A stretch of DNA of 64,000 nt from assembly GCF_002050515.1 (NCBI RefSeq), contig NZ_LTAY01000081.1, positions 1 to 64,000 on the forward strand, written 5' to 3'. Under the pieces are notes generated by a model, which saw nothing but the letters and a program-made list of their open reading frames with translations, searched no databases and had not been told where the DNA came from. Both the position numbers and the translations under genes were made by a program. This document shows, in pieces, positions 45,401-54,198 of the stretch (the stretch's first letter is position 1; each line of letters begins with the position of its first letter). The DNA is from Clostridium thermobutyricum DSM 4928 (GTDB taxonomy: Bacteria; Bacillota; Clostridia; Clostridiales; Clostridiaceae).

Positions 45401-45799
45401 TTGAAAAGCCTTAAATTGTTAAAAAAATTCGATATTATTATTATTATTTGTTTGATTATACTATCTTTTTCTCCCCTTTTTATCTTTAATATTGCATATT
45501 CAAAGGAGAATAAAGCTAAATACATAAATATTTCTGTTGATGGAAAAATAATTGAAACATTAGATATAACTAAAAACGGAGAACATATTATAAATACGCC
45601 TTCTGGGAATAATACTATATCAATTAAAGATGGTGTTGTTTCTATGATAGAGGCTGACTGTAAGGATGATGTTTGCGTTAAAACTCCAGCAATATCAAAA
45701 TCCTTCCAAAGTATAATTTGTCTTCCGCATAAATTAATAGTAGAAATTAGAGGAAAGGAAGAAAATCATTCAGATGATGATATGATTTTTTCACATTAG
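45401..45799 (+). CDS. EetA-like membrane protein with NusG domain II fold
   Basis: 132 residues from a TTG at 45401, 6 bases after AGGAG; a longer frame starts earlier without a ribosome site. One N-terminal helix (about 10-32) is followed by an extracytoplasmic NusG-II-type domain with EADCKDDVCVKT and IICLPHKLIVEI. Conserved Cys (three) are typical of EetA and of similar proteins of the flavin electron-transfer systems. It lies three bases before eetB. Confidence 0.8.
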   Translation: MKSLKLLKKFDIIIIICLIILSFSPLFIFNIAYSKENKAKYINISVDGKIIETLDITKNGEHIINTPSGNNTISIKDGVVSMIEADCKDDVCVKTPAISKSFQSIICLPHKLIVEIRGKEENHSDDDMIFSH

Positions 45800-45802
45800 A
45801 TT

Positions 45803-46318
45803 ATGTTTAAAAGAAAAACTTCAAAAATGGTTTATATGTCACTTTTAATTTCACTTGCATTAATACTTTTTACAGTTGAAAGATCAATTCCTACTCCATT
45901 TTTAACTCCTGGAGCTAAACTAGGACTTGCTAACCTTATAATAATGATAAGTATCTATACACTAGATAGTTATAGAGAAGCTTTTATAGTTTTAGTTCTA
46001 AGGATAATATTATCAACTATGTTTGGTGGAGGACTATCTACACTTTTATATAGTATTTCTGGTGGAATATTAAGCTTTACAGTAGCCATAATATTAAAAG
46101 AGGTACTTAAAGATAAAGTATCAATAATTGGAGTTAGCGCAGCTGCTGCTTTCTTCCATAATGTTGGACAACTTATAGTCGCTTCATTAATTTTAGAAAA
46201 TATAGGAGTATTTTTATATCTTCCTGTTTTATCTTTTATTGGAATAATAACAGGAATATTTATAGGAATATGCTCAAATTATTGTTTAGTACATTTAAAA
46301 AAACTTAGACTTGCATAA
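45803..46318 (+). CDS. EetB-like membrane protein (Gx transporter family)
   Basis: 171 residues with five to six helices. FLTPGAKLGLANLIIMISIY and LRIILSTMFGGGLSTLLYS are signatures of the Gx transporter family (older name: heptaprenyl diphosphate synthase component I). In Listeria EetB pairs with EetA in flavin-based electron transfer. It begins just after the eetA stop with no strong ribosome site of its own, so translation is probably coupled. Confidence 0.85.
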   Translation: MFKRKTSKMVYMSLLISLALILFTVERSIPTPFLTPGAKLGLANLIIMISIYTLDSYREAFIVLVLRIILSTMFGGGLSTLLYSISGGILSFTVAIILKEVLKDKVSIIGVSAAAAFFHNVGQLIVASLILENIGVFLYLPVLSFIGIITGIFIGICSNYCLVHLKKLRLA

Positions 46319-46337
46319 TACTTGTCTAAGTTTTTTT
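46301..46337 (+). terminator. Terminator overlapping the end of the eetB-like gene
   Basis: AAACTTAGAC / GTCTAAGTTT stem that includes the last codons, followed by a T run. Confidence 0.85.
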
Positions 46338-46443
46338 ATTTTCCTGTTATAGTAATATACTTAAACTCTTGTACATCTATAATTTCAGGCTTCTTTTTTG
46401 GAATATATATATCTTTTTCATGTTTTCTCCACTCATGTTTCAT
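46336..46443 (-). pseudogene. N-terminal remnant of a GyrI-like domain protein
   Basis: ATG at 46443 behind AAGGGAG. The 35 codons (MKHEWRKHEKDIYIPKKKPE, then DVQEFKYITITGK) match the start of clostridial GyrI-like small-molecule-binding proteins, which are normally about 200 residues. The stop falls right at the eetB terminator, so the rest has been lost. Confidence 0.6.
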
Positions 46444-46563
46444 TTTTTAAACTCCCTTTCACCATAATTCTCTTTTAATCTTTATATCGTAATCTAAAAT
46501 TAAATCTATAGCATAAAAATCATTTTTACTTTTATATTTTTTATTTAAAAATACTAGTAAATA

Positions 46564-47217
46564 CTAACCTAAGTATTTACTAGCTTCTCTTCTACTTAAT
46601 CCACTCATATCATTATTTTCTACAAAATCACTAACCCAAATTTTATTAGTTTTTGAGTATTCTCTTAATGCCCATCCAATTGCTTTTCTTATAAAAAATT
46701 CTTTTTCATTAAGATTAGGTTTTATAGCTTTTTCAAGTATATTAGTATTTGTTTTTTCTTTATACTTTAATTGAAATATAATAGAACTTCTTCTTATCCA
46801 AAAATTTTCATCTTCTATCCACTTGATAATATATGTATCTATAACTTCAGGGTAGTTTTTACAAATTTCTCCTACTAAATAACTAGCTATAGGGTCTATA
46901 GTGTCCCACCATGGCTTATTTCTTATTAATTCTTCTATAAATAAAATATCATCTTTTTTTAATTTTTTTCTCATTTTAATTAAATAATCCAAAGCAGCAT
47001 ATTGAAATTCTCTACACTCTTCATTCCATAAACTTCTTACAAACTCTTTATCTATTTCTGCATCTTTAGGTATTTTTTTAAATTCTTCTTTTTGAACTTT
47101 TCTTCTTTCAGCTGTCCTAATTCCTAAAAATTCAAAGTTATTTTTCATATAAGCTTTCATATTTTTGGCATTTTCTTCATTTTGTAAATTTAAAAATTTT
47201 TTCTTTATTTCTAACAC
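46564..47217 (-). CDS. DNA alkylation repair protein, AlkD-like
   Basis: 217 residues of HEAT-like helical repeats. FEFLGIRTAERRKVQKE at the start, RSLWNEECREFQYAALDYL and WWDTIDPIASYLVG in the middle, and FIRKAIGWALREYSKTN near the end are typical of the AlkC/AlkD-like glycosylases that remove alkylated purines. GTG start at 47217 behind GAGAGGAAG. It sits alone between the two halves of the EET island and seems unrelated in function. Confidence 0.85.
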   Translation of the reverse strand: MLEIKKKFLNLQNEENAKNMKAYMKNNFEFLGIRTAERRKVQKEEFKKIPKDAEIDKEFVRSLWNEECREFQYAALDYLIKMRKKLKKDDILFIEELIRNKPWWDTIDPIASYLVGEICKNYPEVIDTYIIKWIEDENFWIRRSSIIFQLKYKEKTNTNILEKAIKPNLNEKEFFIRKAIGWALREYSKTNKIWVSDFVENNDMSGLSRREASKYLG

Positions 47218-47310
47218 TTATATAGCTTCCTCTCTAGTTCTAACAATGTTATTACATTATTATTCTTTATAATCTTATAAATAATTATATAATATTTTTT
47301 AATAAATAAA

Positions 47311-47339
47311 ATAGAGATAGCCTTTTAGCAATCTCTACT
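47311..47339 (-). terminator. Terminator of the ndh2-dmk operon
   Basis: AGAGATTGC / GCTATCTCT imperfect stem then a T-rich run, directly past the stop at 47345. Confidence 0.65.
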
Positions 47340-47344
47340 TTATC

Positions 47345-48175
47345 TTATAATATTTCAGAAGACCTATTATAATAAGCATTACTATACTTATTTTTTATCT
47401 CTCCAGTTTTAATCATCCAATCTTGACAAAGATTATAATCTTCTTCTCTAACTTGTCCTTCGTTTTCGAATTTAAATTTTAAAGCAATTTCTATGTGTTC
47501 TGCATCATAATTCATATGCTCTTTTAAAAATTTTCTTTTTTCTTCTTCTAGCATATTATTATAAATATTATTTGCTTCTCTTAAAACTTTATGAAATATT
47601 TTAACCTCTTCTTTATTTTTTTCATAGTATTCTCTTTTAAAACACCACATAACTAAGTTCTTATCTGAATTTTTTAAACTCCAAACTCTTTTACCTAAAT
47701 CTCTATTTTCAAGCTCATCTATAAATGGCTCTATTGCTATTAGTCCATCTATCTCTTTTTTCTTTAAAGCTTCTATCCTTTCATAAGTATTATTTATCCA
47801 TACTATTTCTGGATTTTTAAGCTTATCCTTTAAATCATTTTCCATAAATAATCTAAAAAGTCCTGTTCTATTTACTCCTATTTTTAAGTTTTCATCTTTA
47901 AATGATTTACCTTTCCCTAAAAGCAAATGAATAGTTCTAGTTAAATTTGATGTTATTACTGAATCTATTCCTTTTTCTAAAGCATAAAAGAAAAATGTTA
48001 AATCTCCCATCATACAATCAGATTCATCTGTAGTATAAGGATTTTTTCCTTTAAATAAAAAATCCTCTTCATATTTTATAGAAACATTTATTTTGTTTTC
48101 TTTATAAAGACCTAAAGCTTCTGAAAGAACTACTGGTATTGTTAAAGGATTCTTTTTTATTATAAAGACTTTCAT
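47345..48175 (-). CDS. Cytosolic substrate-binding-protein-like (NMT1/THI5 or MqnA/D fold) protein
   Basis: 276 residues with no signal peptide or lipobox. Opening IIKKNPLTIPVVLSEALGLY and the later GDLTFFFYALEKGID, then VWINNTYERIEALKKKEIDG are the pattern of NMT1/THI5-type periplasmic-binding folds. Cytosolic relatives of that fold include the menaquinone enzymes MqnA and MqnD, though their signature starts are absent. The ATG overlaps the stop of the prenyltransferase (TAATG), so it is translationally coupled to it. It could bind or modify the prenyl acceptor. Function is open. Confidence 0.6.
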   Translation of the reverse strand: MKVFIIKKNPLTIPVVLSEALGLYKENKINVSIKYEEDFLFKGKNPYTTDESDCMMGDLTFFFYALEKGIDSVITSNLTRTIHLLLGKGKSFKDENLKIGVNRTGLFRLFMENDLKDKLKNPEIVWINNTYERIEALKKKEIDGLIAIEPFIDELENRDLGKRVWSLKNSDKNLVMWCFKREYYEKNKEEVKIFHKVLREANNIYNNMLEEEKRKFLKEHMNYDAEHIEIALKFKFENEGQVREEDYNLCQDWMIKTGEIKNKYSNAYYNRSSEIL

Positions 48176-49104
48176 TATATTAATCCTCCTATTAAAAATA
48201 TTACAAATCCTAATGACATTAAAAGATTAAAGCTATATATAAGAAGTAGTGGTCTTGGTCCCCATTCTTTAGCCATCTCTTTATATGGCTCTTTTATTTT
48301 TTTATAATCTTTATACCATTTTACATATCCAAAATAATACATACAAAAAGTTCCTATAAGAAATAGTACTATATTTATATATCCTAATACCATAAGTGAT
48401 ACTAAAGAAGAAAACATTAATATTCCTTCTGGTAATATTATTTTTATTGAATTTTCAAATCCTATAACATGAGGAAGAGTTACTCTATGTCCTTTATCTT
48501 TGTTATAATCTGATGTATTATTTGCCGCCATTAAAAATATAGTCATAAATACTCCTATTACAGAATATAAGATTATTCCTAAATTTAACTCTCCTAACTG
48601 TATATAAGCTGATACAAGACTACTAATTCCACCAACAAATATTCCTGATACAAGTTCTCCTACAGGATAAACTATATAAGGCTTAGGTCCTAAAGAATAA
48701 CAAATTGCAGCTAAAGCACTTAAAAAACCTATTAAAAGTATAAGCAAATCTTTTGTTATAAAAACTATTAAAAGCCCTGAAGCTCCTCCTAATATAAAGA
48801 AAATTAAAAGTGCAATTATTGCATCAATAAGCTTTGCATCTCCTCTTGCAAGTCCTTCACTTCCTTTATGTCCTGTCATAGTTTCATCTGTCTCTTCATT
48901 TTTTAAATAACCTCTAATTTCATTTGCAATATTTGCAACTATATTAAAACTAAATCCAGATATAAACATTAAAAATAATAAAGTTATATTTAAATCCCCT
49001 TTTAAATAAGCTCCAAAAAGCCCTGCACTTAAAACTGGAAGCCCTGTTGCAAAACCAGTTCTTATTTCTATAACTGTATACACTCTCTTAAAAAAATCTT
49101 TCAT
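48175..49104 (-). CDS. UbiA-family prenyltransferase, DmkA/MenA-like
   Basis: 309 residues, eight to nine helices. The first Asp-rich motif region is NIANEIRGYLKNEETD, close to the NDxxDxxxD of MenA, and the second is NNTSDYNKDKGHRVTLP. It would join an aromatic acceptor such as 1,4-dihydroxy-2-naphthoate to a polyprenyl diphosphate. In Listeria, DmkA makes the demethylmenaquinone used in EET. The ATG is one base after the second permease; downstream gene overlaps. The polyprenyl synthase lies 4 kb upstream in the same operon. Confidence 0.82.
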   Translation of the reverse strand: MKDFFKRVYTVIEIRTGFATGLPVLSAGLFGAYLKGDLNITLLFLMFISGFSFNIVANIANEIRGYLKNEETDETMTGHKGSEGLARGDAKLIDAIIALLIFFILGGASGLLIVFITKDLLILLIGFLSALAAICYSLGPKPYIVYPVGELVSGIFVGGISSLVSAYIQLGELNLGIILYSVIGVFMTIFLMAANNTSDYNKDKGHRVTLPHVIGFENSIKIILPEGILMFSSLVSLMVLGYINIVLFLIGTFCMYYFGYVKWYKDYKKIKEPYKEMAKEWGPRPLLLIYSFNLLMSLGFVIFLIGGLI

Positions 49105-49935
49105 TTACCCTTTCACACTTCCTTCCATTATTCCGTTGTATATTCTTTTTTGCAAAAATATAAAAAATATAAGCATTGGAATAATACTTAAAACAATCCC
49201 TGCACATATTACATTCCATTCTACTTTACTTGTTGACATAAATCTAAATACAGTTGTTGAAACAGTATTTAAACCTTCTTTTGGCATATATAAAAATGGA
49301 ATATAAAAATCATTATAAATACTTATTGTCTTTAAAAGGCATACAGTAAATGTTGCTGGCCTTACTATAGGAAAAATTACTTTTCTATATAAATAAAACA
49401 TACTTCCACCTTCTAATATGACTGCTTTATCAATATCCTTTGGAACTTTCTCTAACATTTGCATGTAAATATAAAGTGTAAGCATATCAGCTCCTATATA
49501 AAGTAAAATTGGAGCAATACGTGTGTTATAAAGTCCCATTCCATTTATTATCTTAAAAGTTGCAACTTGTGAAACTTCTATTGGAACTATTGATACTAAA
49601 AGAAATATTCCTAAAATCAATTTTTTATATTTAAAGTTAAATCTATTTAATGCAAAAGCTAATATAGAACCTACAAATACGCTTCCGCAAACTCCAAAAA
49701 TAACAAGTATAAATGTATTAAAAAATCCACTCAAAAGCTTTCCTTCTATTAAAACTCGTTTATAATTTTCAAAAGATAGGCTACTTGGAGGAGCTATTCC
49801 ACTTGTACTATTAAATTCACTATAAGATTTAAAAGAACCAAATATTACAGTTATTAAAGGAAGTAATATAATTAATGTCCATAAAATCAATATTCCATAT
49901 TTAAATAAATTAGAAAATACTTTTTTACTTTTCAT
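49105..49935 (-). CDS. ABC importer permease, MalG-like (CUT1 type)
   Basis: 276 residues, six helices. EAA loop at KDIDKAVILEGGSMFYLYRKVIFPIVRP. Start at 49935 behind AAAGGAG (a longer frame would begin 21 bases upstream); it overlaps the first permease by 11 bases. Inner-membrane half of the importer encoded between dmkB and dmkA. Family is usually for sugars, glycerol-3-phosphate or similar; the substrate here is unknown. Confidence 0.85.
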   Translation of the reverse strand: MKSKKVFSNLFKYGILILWTLIILLPLITVIFGSFKSYSEFNSTSGIAPPSSLSFENYKRVLIEGKLLSGFFNTFILVIFGVCGSVFVGSILAFALNRFNFKYKKLILGIFLLVSIVPIEVSQVATFKIINGMGLYNTRIAPILLYIGADMLTLYIYMQMLEKVPKDIDKAVILEGGSMFYLYRKVIFPIVRPATFTVCLLKTISIYNDFYIPFLYMPKEGLNTVSTTVFRFMSTSKVEWNVICAGIVLSIIPMLIFFIFLQKRIYNGIMEGSVKG

Positions 49936-50800
49936 TTTTATCTCCTTTAACAACAATTTTTCTTATAATCATTATTGAAATTAATATTAAACTTAAAATA
50001 ACTGCCATAGCTGAAGCCATACCAAACTCTTTATCTTCAAAAGCTACTTTCATTGTTTTAAGTAAAAAAGTGCTTGTACCATTTGAACCATCTGTCATAA
50101 TCATAGGAATATCAAATACAGAAACAACTCCTATAAAAAGCATTATAAAATTTATTTTTATAGAGGTTTTTATGTTTGGAATTATTACATGAAAAATTTT
50201 TTGTATAACTCCACCTCCTTCTATTTCTAATACTTTAAATTGTTCTATTGGTATAGATTGCATTGCACAAAAATACAGTATAAAGCTCATTCCTGTATAT
50301 CTCCAAAGGGAAATAAATGAAAGAGTCCAATTTACTATTTTAGGATCTCCTAACCAATATCTTATATTTTCTTCAAGTCCTATTAATGTTAAAACTCCAT
50401 CTAAAGTTCCATTAGGAGCAAAGAACACTCTAAATATCATTGATATAGCAACTCCGCTTATAAGTACTGGAAATAAAAATACACCTTTAAAAAATCCTTT
50501 AAATTTAGTTTTTGAATAAAGAATCAAAGCTAAAATAAATCCAATTACTATTTGCAATAATCCTGATATTAAATAATAAAAACAGTTTTTAAAAACTTCT
50601 AAATATTTTTCACTTGTTAGAATTTTTATATAATTATCAAAATAAACTATTTCTTTTGTCTGAGATATGCCATTCCATTCTGTAAAGCTATAATAAATCA
50701 AGCATATTATAGGTATTAATCCAAATAAAATTATTAATATTAAAGGCAAAGAAAGAAAAGCAATTAATGCTTTTCTTTCTCCATTTAATCTATTTTTCAT
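49925..50800 (-). CDS. ABC importer permease, MalF-like (CUT1 type)
   Basis: 291 residues, six helices, with the EAA loop near PIEQFKVLEIEGGGVIQKIFHVIIP. It overlaps the binding-protein gene by 11 bases and the second permease by 11 bases, which marks a tightly coupled set. It lacks the extra N-terminal helices of E. coli MalF. A Shine-Dalgarno stretch is in the end of the preceding gene. Confidence 0.85.
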   Translation of the reverse strand: MKNRLNGERKALIAFLSLPLILIILFGLIPIICLIYYSFTEWNGISQTKEIVYFDNYIKILTSEKYLEVFKNCFYYLISGLLQIVIGFILALILYSKTKFKGFFKGVFLFPVLISGVAISMIFRVFFAPNGTLDGVLTLIGLEENIRYWLGDPKIVNWTLSFISLWRYTGMSFILYFCAMQSIPIEQFKVLEIEGGGVIQKIFHVIIPNIKTSIKINFIMLFIGVVSVFDIPMIMTDGSNGTSTFLLKTMKVAFEDKEFGMASAMAVILSLILISIMIIRKIVVKGDKNEK

Positions 50801-52082
50801 TATTTTTTACAGCCTTTTCCCACTTAACTTCCGAACTCTTTACAAATTCCTCATAGCTTTCATTATCATTTGGATATAATCCTATATTTATAGTTTTTTG
50901 AAGTACTCCATTTAATCTTGCTACATCAGCTTCTTTAGCTATTTTTGTATATTGCATATCAACTTCTGGATCTACTTGTGGAGCTGTCAATACTACATTA
51001 TGATTTTTTAATGCAGTTAATTGCTCTTTATCTAATGAATCAATTTTTGGAGAAAGTCCTGCTAAATTTTCTGCATATCCACTTTCGCTTGAAGATATGA
51101 ATTCTAAAAATGCTTTTGCAGTTTCTTTATTTTCACTATTTTTATTTATTCCTACAACTTCTGGTGCTCCAAAAGCAATAGTTGTTTCCCCATTAAATTT
51201 AACTGGGAATGGAGCTATTTTTATACTTTCTTTATTTTTAGCCATTTCTCTTATTTCAACAAGCTCTTGTGAACCCATCATAAACATTGCAACTTTTCCA
51301 TCTGCTAGCATTTGTTGAGATTTTCCGTAATCACCTGTAATAGGATCTTCTTCAGTAAGTCCTTTACTAGTTAAAGCGTAGAATAAATCCATTACCTGTC
51401 TTATAGGTTGTCCACTTTCAAAAGCTGTTCCTTTATCTAAAGTATCTTTTCTATAATTTTCTCCTCCATATGAAGTTAAAGCACCACCCCATACTCCAAG
51501 AGTATTATTATAATTTGTATAGAATGGAATCGCATCTGTATTTTTCTTTATCTTTTCACATGCTTCTACCATTTCTTCTAATGAAGTAGGCATTTTTTCT
51601 ACTCCAGCTTCTTTTAAAACATCTTCATTATAAATGATTCCAAGTGAGTTTAAAGCTGTTGGAATTCCATAAGCTATTCCATCATAATCTGCTTCAGTAA
51701 CATCTATATATTGTTTTTCTAACTCTTCTACTTTTCCAAGAGGCTCAAAGAAATCTGCATATTCTTTTGGATTTGCATTCATACTAAATGGAATAAATAG
51801 CACATCTCCATAATCCTTAGTATTCATTCTAGTTCTTATGTGATTGTCATAATCGCTTGATGATTCAAAAACTACATCTTCTACTTCAGGATATTTTTCC
51901 TTAAATTTCTTTTCTACCTCTTCAAAAACTTTTTCTCCATCAACTCTGCTTGTAACTACTGTAATTGTTCCTTTTACTTTCCCTTTTTCTTCTTTATCAT
52001 CTTCTTTAGCACCACATCCAGCTAAAACTCCTGTAAAAACCATAGTTGATAATAATAATCCAGTTATTAACCTTTTTTTCAT
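50790..52082 (-). CDS. ABC importer substrate-binding lipoprotein (family 1)
   Basis: 430 residues. Lipobox LAGC (Cys at about 23) after a signal peptide, an acidic linker, then a family-1 solute-binding fold: TVVTSRVDGEKVFEEVEKKF, DYDNHIRTRMN, YGIPTALNSLGIIYNEDVLKEAGV and a C-terminal VARLNGVLQKTINIGLYPNDN. The closest relatives bind sugars or glycerol-phosphate-like ligands, but substrate prediction is weak. It starts 4 bases after the ATPase stop, in the ndh2/dmk operon. Confidence 0.85.
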   Translation of the reverse strand: MKKRLITGLLLSTMVFTGVLAGCGAKEDDKEEKGKVKGTITVVTSRVDGEKVFEEVEKKFKEKYPEVEDVVFESSSDYDNHIRTRMNTKDYGDVLFIPFSMNANPKEYADFFEPLGKVEELEKQYIDVTEADYDGIAYGIPTALNSLGIIYNEDVLKEAGVEKMPTSLEEMVEACEKIKKNTDAIPFYTNYNNTLGVWGGALTSYGGENYRKDTLDKGTAFESGQPIRQVMDLFYALTSKGLTEEDPITGDYGKSQQMLADGKVAMFMMGSQELVEIREMAKNKESIKIAPFPVKFNGETTIAFGAPEVVGINKNSENKETAKAFLEFISSSESGYAENLAGLSPKIDSLDKEQLTALKNHNVVLTAPQVDPEVDMQYTKIAKEADVARLNGVLQKTINIGLYPNDNESYEEFVKSSEVKWEKAVKNNEK

Positions 52083-52086
52083 TCCC

Positions 52087-53151
52087 CTAATCTCTCCTTA
52101 AATTCTCATTAGTATTTTGGTCAAAAATATTTATTTTATCTAAGTTGAAACTTATACCAACAGTTCCACCTAGTTTATAGCTTAAATCTTTATTTGTTTT
52201 AACTTTTAATATTTTGTTTTTTAATTCTATCTCTGTTATATATTCTCCACCTAAATAAACAGAACCTACAACATTTCCTTTTATACTTGAATCATTTTTT
52301 AATTCTATATCCTCTGATCTAATTCCTAAGATATAATTTCCATCTTTTATATATGAAAATTTGTCTGTTTCTATAGTTCCTATTTCTTCTAGAAAAAACT
52401 TATCACTTTCTTTTTTTATATCTAAAAAATTCATTTTTGTTTTTCCTATAAACTCTGCTACAAATTTGTTCTTTGGTCTATCATAAATTTCTTTTCCTGT
52501 ACCTATTTGCATAATTGCCCCCTTATTTAAGATAACTAATCTATCTGATATAAGAATTGCTTCTTCTTGATCATGGGTAACATAAAGAGTTGTTCCCTTT
52601 ATTTCTCTATTTAAATTTACAATTTCTGAGCAAGTTTCCATCCTAAGTTTATAATCAAGATTTGACAAAGGTTCATCCATTAAAAAAAGTTTTGGATTTC
52701 TAACTATTCCTCTACCAATTGCTACTCTTTGTCTTTGTCCTCCAGAAAGTTCTTTAGGCTTTTTATAAAGCACATCTTCTAATTGAAGAATCTTTGCCGC
52801 CCAAAGAGTTTTTTCTTTTATATCTTTCTTTTTCTCTTTACGTATTTTCATTCCAAATGAAATATTTTCATAGACATTTAAATGTGGCATAAGAGCATAA
52901 TTTTGAAATATCATTGATATATTTCTATCCCTCGGTTCTTTACCTTCTATGTTTTCACCATCAATAATTATTTCTCCGCTATCAGGTTTCTCAAAACCAC
53001 ATATGAGTTCTAAAAGTGTAGATTTTCCACTTCCACTTGGTCCTAATACTGAAACTATCTCACCTTTTTTAATTGCAAAACTAATATTCTTTAAAGCTTC
53101 TGTTTCTTTATATTTTTTACTTATATTTTTAAAAACAATATAATTATTCAA
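52087..53151 (-). CDS. ABC importer ATPase (UgpC/MsmX/PotA type)
   Basis: 354 residues. Walker A GPSGSGKST, Q-loop FQNYAL, signature LSGGQRQR, Walker B LFLMDEP, H-loop YVTHDQEE and a C-terminal TOBE regulatory domain (about 240-350). It should energise the two permeases that follow. It starts 12 bases after the polyprenyl synthase stop, so its expression is tied to the quinone genes. Confidence 0.9.
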   Translation of the reverse strand: MNNYIVFKNISKKYKETEALKNISFAIKKGEIVSVLGPSGSGKSTLLELICGFEKPDSGEIIIDGENIEGKEPRDRNISMIFQNYALMPHLNVYENISFGMKIRKEKKKDIKEKTLWAAKILQLEDVLYKKPKELSGGQRQRVAIGRGIVRNPKLFLMDEPLSNLDYKLRMETCSEIVNLNREIKGTTLYVTHDQEEAILISDRLVILNKGAIMQIGTGKEIYDRPKNKFVAEFIGKTKMNFLDIKKESDKFFLEEIGTIETDKFSYIKDGNYILGIRSEDIELKNDSSIKGNVVGSVYLGGEYITEIELKNKILKVKTNKDLSYKLGGTVGISFNLDKINIFDQNTNENLRRD

Positions 53152-53163
53152 AACTCTTACCTA

Positions 53164-54132
53164 TTATTGTTCTCTACTAAGCATATTCTTAGTTATTTCC
53201 ATCAATATGTCTCTATATTCATTTTCAGGTAAATTAAGTATATTTTTAAAAGCTTTATTAGAATACTTATTTGCTATTTCCATAGATTTTTCTATTCCAC
53301 CATTTTCTTTTATTAAATCTATTATTTCTAAAATTTCTTCTTTAGAATACTCTTCTTCTTTAAGAATCTTATCAAAGGCTTCCTTATTATTTCTTAATGC
53401 TATAAGAAGTGGAAGAGTATACACTCCCTCCATTAGGTCATTTCCTACAGCTTTTCCTGTTTTATTTGAATCTCCAGTTAAATCTAAAATATCATCAATT
53501 ATTTGAAATGCCATTCCTATGTTATGACCAATCTCCCAAAATAGTCTTGAAGTTTTCTTATCACATCCACTTTCAATTGCTCCTATATAAAGACTTAGAG
53601 AAAATAACTCCGCTGTTTTTCCTGATATTCTTTTTAAATAATCTTTTATTGTTATGTCCTTTTTATATCTTGAATTTAATTGTTCAACTTCTCCTAAACA
53701 AATTCTAGACATAACTTTTGTATCCATTTGAATATCTCTTTTAAGGGAAGATGTGCTCCCAAGTGTTTTAAAGCAAAGACAAAATAAATAATCACCTATG
53801 TATACTGCATAATTTTTACCATATTTAGACTGAATTGTTCTTTTTCCTCGCCTAAGTTCTGCGTCATCTATAACATCATCATGTACAAGTGTAGCCATAT
53901 GGAACATCTCAACTACTGAACCAAGAGCTATTGCTCTTTCTTCTTCATATTCTCCAAATTTTGAGGCTAAAACTGTAAAACCTGGTCTCAACATTTTCCC
54001 ACCAGACTCAACTAGTTCTACTATACTATTTTCAATAACTTTATCCTTACATTTTGCATTTTTTATTATATTTTTTTTTATTTTCTCTACTTCTCTACCT
54101 ATTTCAGGATAATTATTCCAAAAGCTTTTCAT
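53164..54132 (-). CDS. Polyprenyl diphosphate synthase, DmkB/HepT-like
   Basis: 322 residues. First Asp-rich motif LVHDDVIDDAELRRG and second FQIIDDILDLTGD. Small residues before the first motif suit a long-chain (C35-C40) product. It supplies the side chain for the prenyltransferase at 48.2-49.1 kb. In Listeria the equivalent DmkB is needed for EET. GAGGGGGAAGAG precedes the ATG. A hairpin separates it from ndh2 upstream. Confidence 0.88.
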   Translation of the reverse strand: MKSFWNNYPEIGREVEKIKKNIIKNAKCKDKVIENSIVELVESGGKMLRPGFTVLASKFGEYEEERAIALGSVVEMFHMATLVHDDVIDDAELRRGKRTIQSKYGKNYAVYIGDYLFCLCFKTLGSTSSLKRDIQMDTKVMSRICLGEVEQLNSRYKKDITIKDYLKRISGKTAELFSLSLYIGAIESGCDKKTSRLFWEIGHNIGMAFQIIDDILDLTGDSNKTGKAVGNDLMEGVYTLPLLIALRNNKEAFDKILKEEEYSKEEILEIIDLIKENGGIEKSMEIANKYSNKAFKNILNLPENEYRDILMEITKNMLSREQ

Positions 54133-54154
54133 CTCTTCCCCCTCGTTTTATTTC

Positions 54155-54186
54155 AAGAGCTTTAAGTTTATTAAACCTAAAGCTCT
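54155..54186 (-). other. Intercistronic hairpin between ndh2 and dmkB-like genes
   Basis: AGAGCTTTA / TAAAGCTCT stem. On the minus strand no T run follows, so it is not a normal terminator for ndh2; it may set RNA stability or partial attenuation. Confidence 0.5.
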
Positions 54187-54198
54187 AATTTTATTTTC

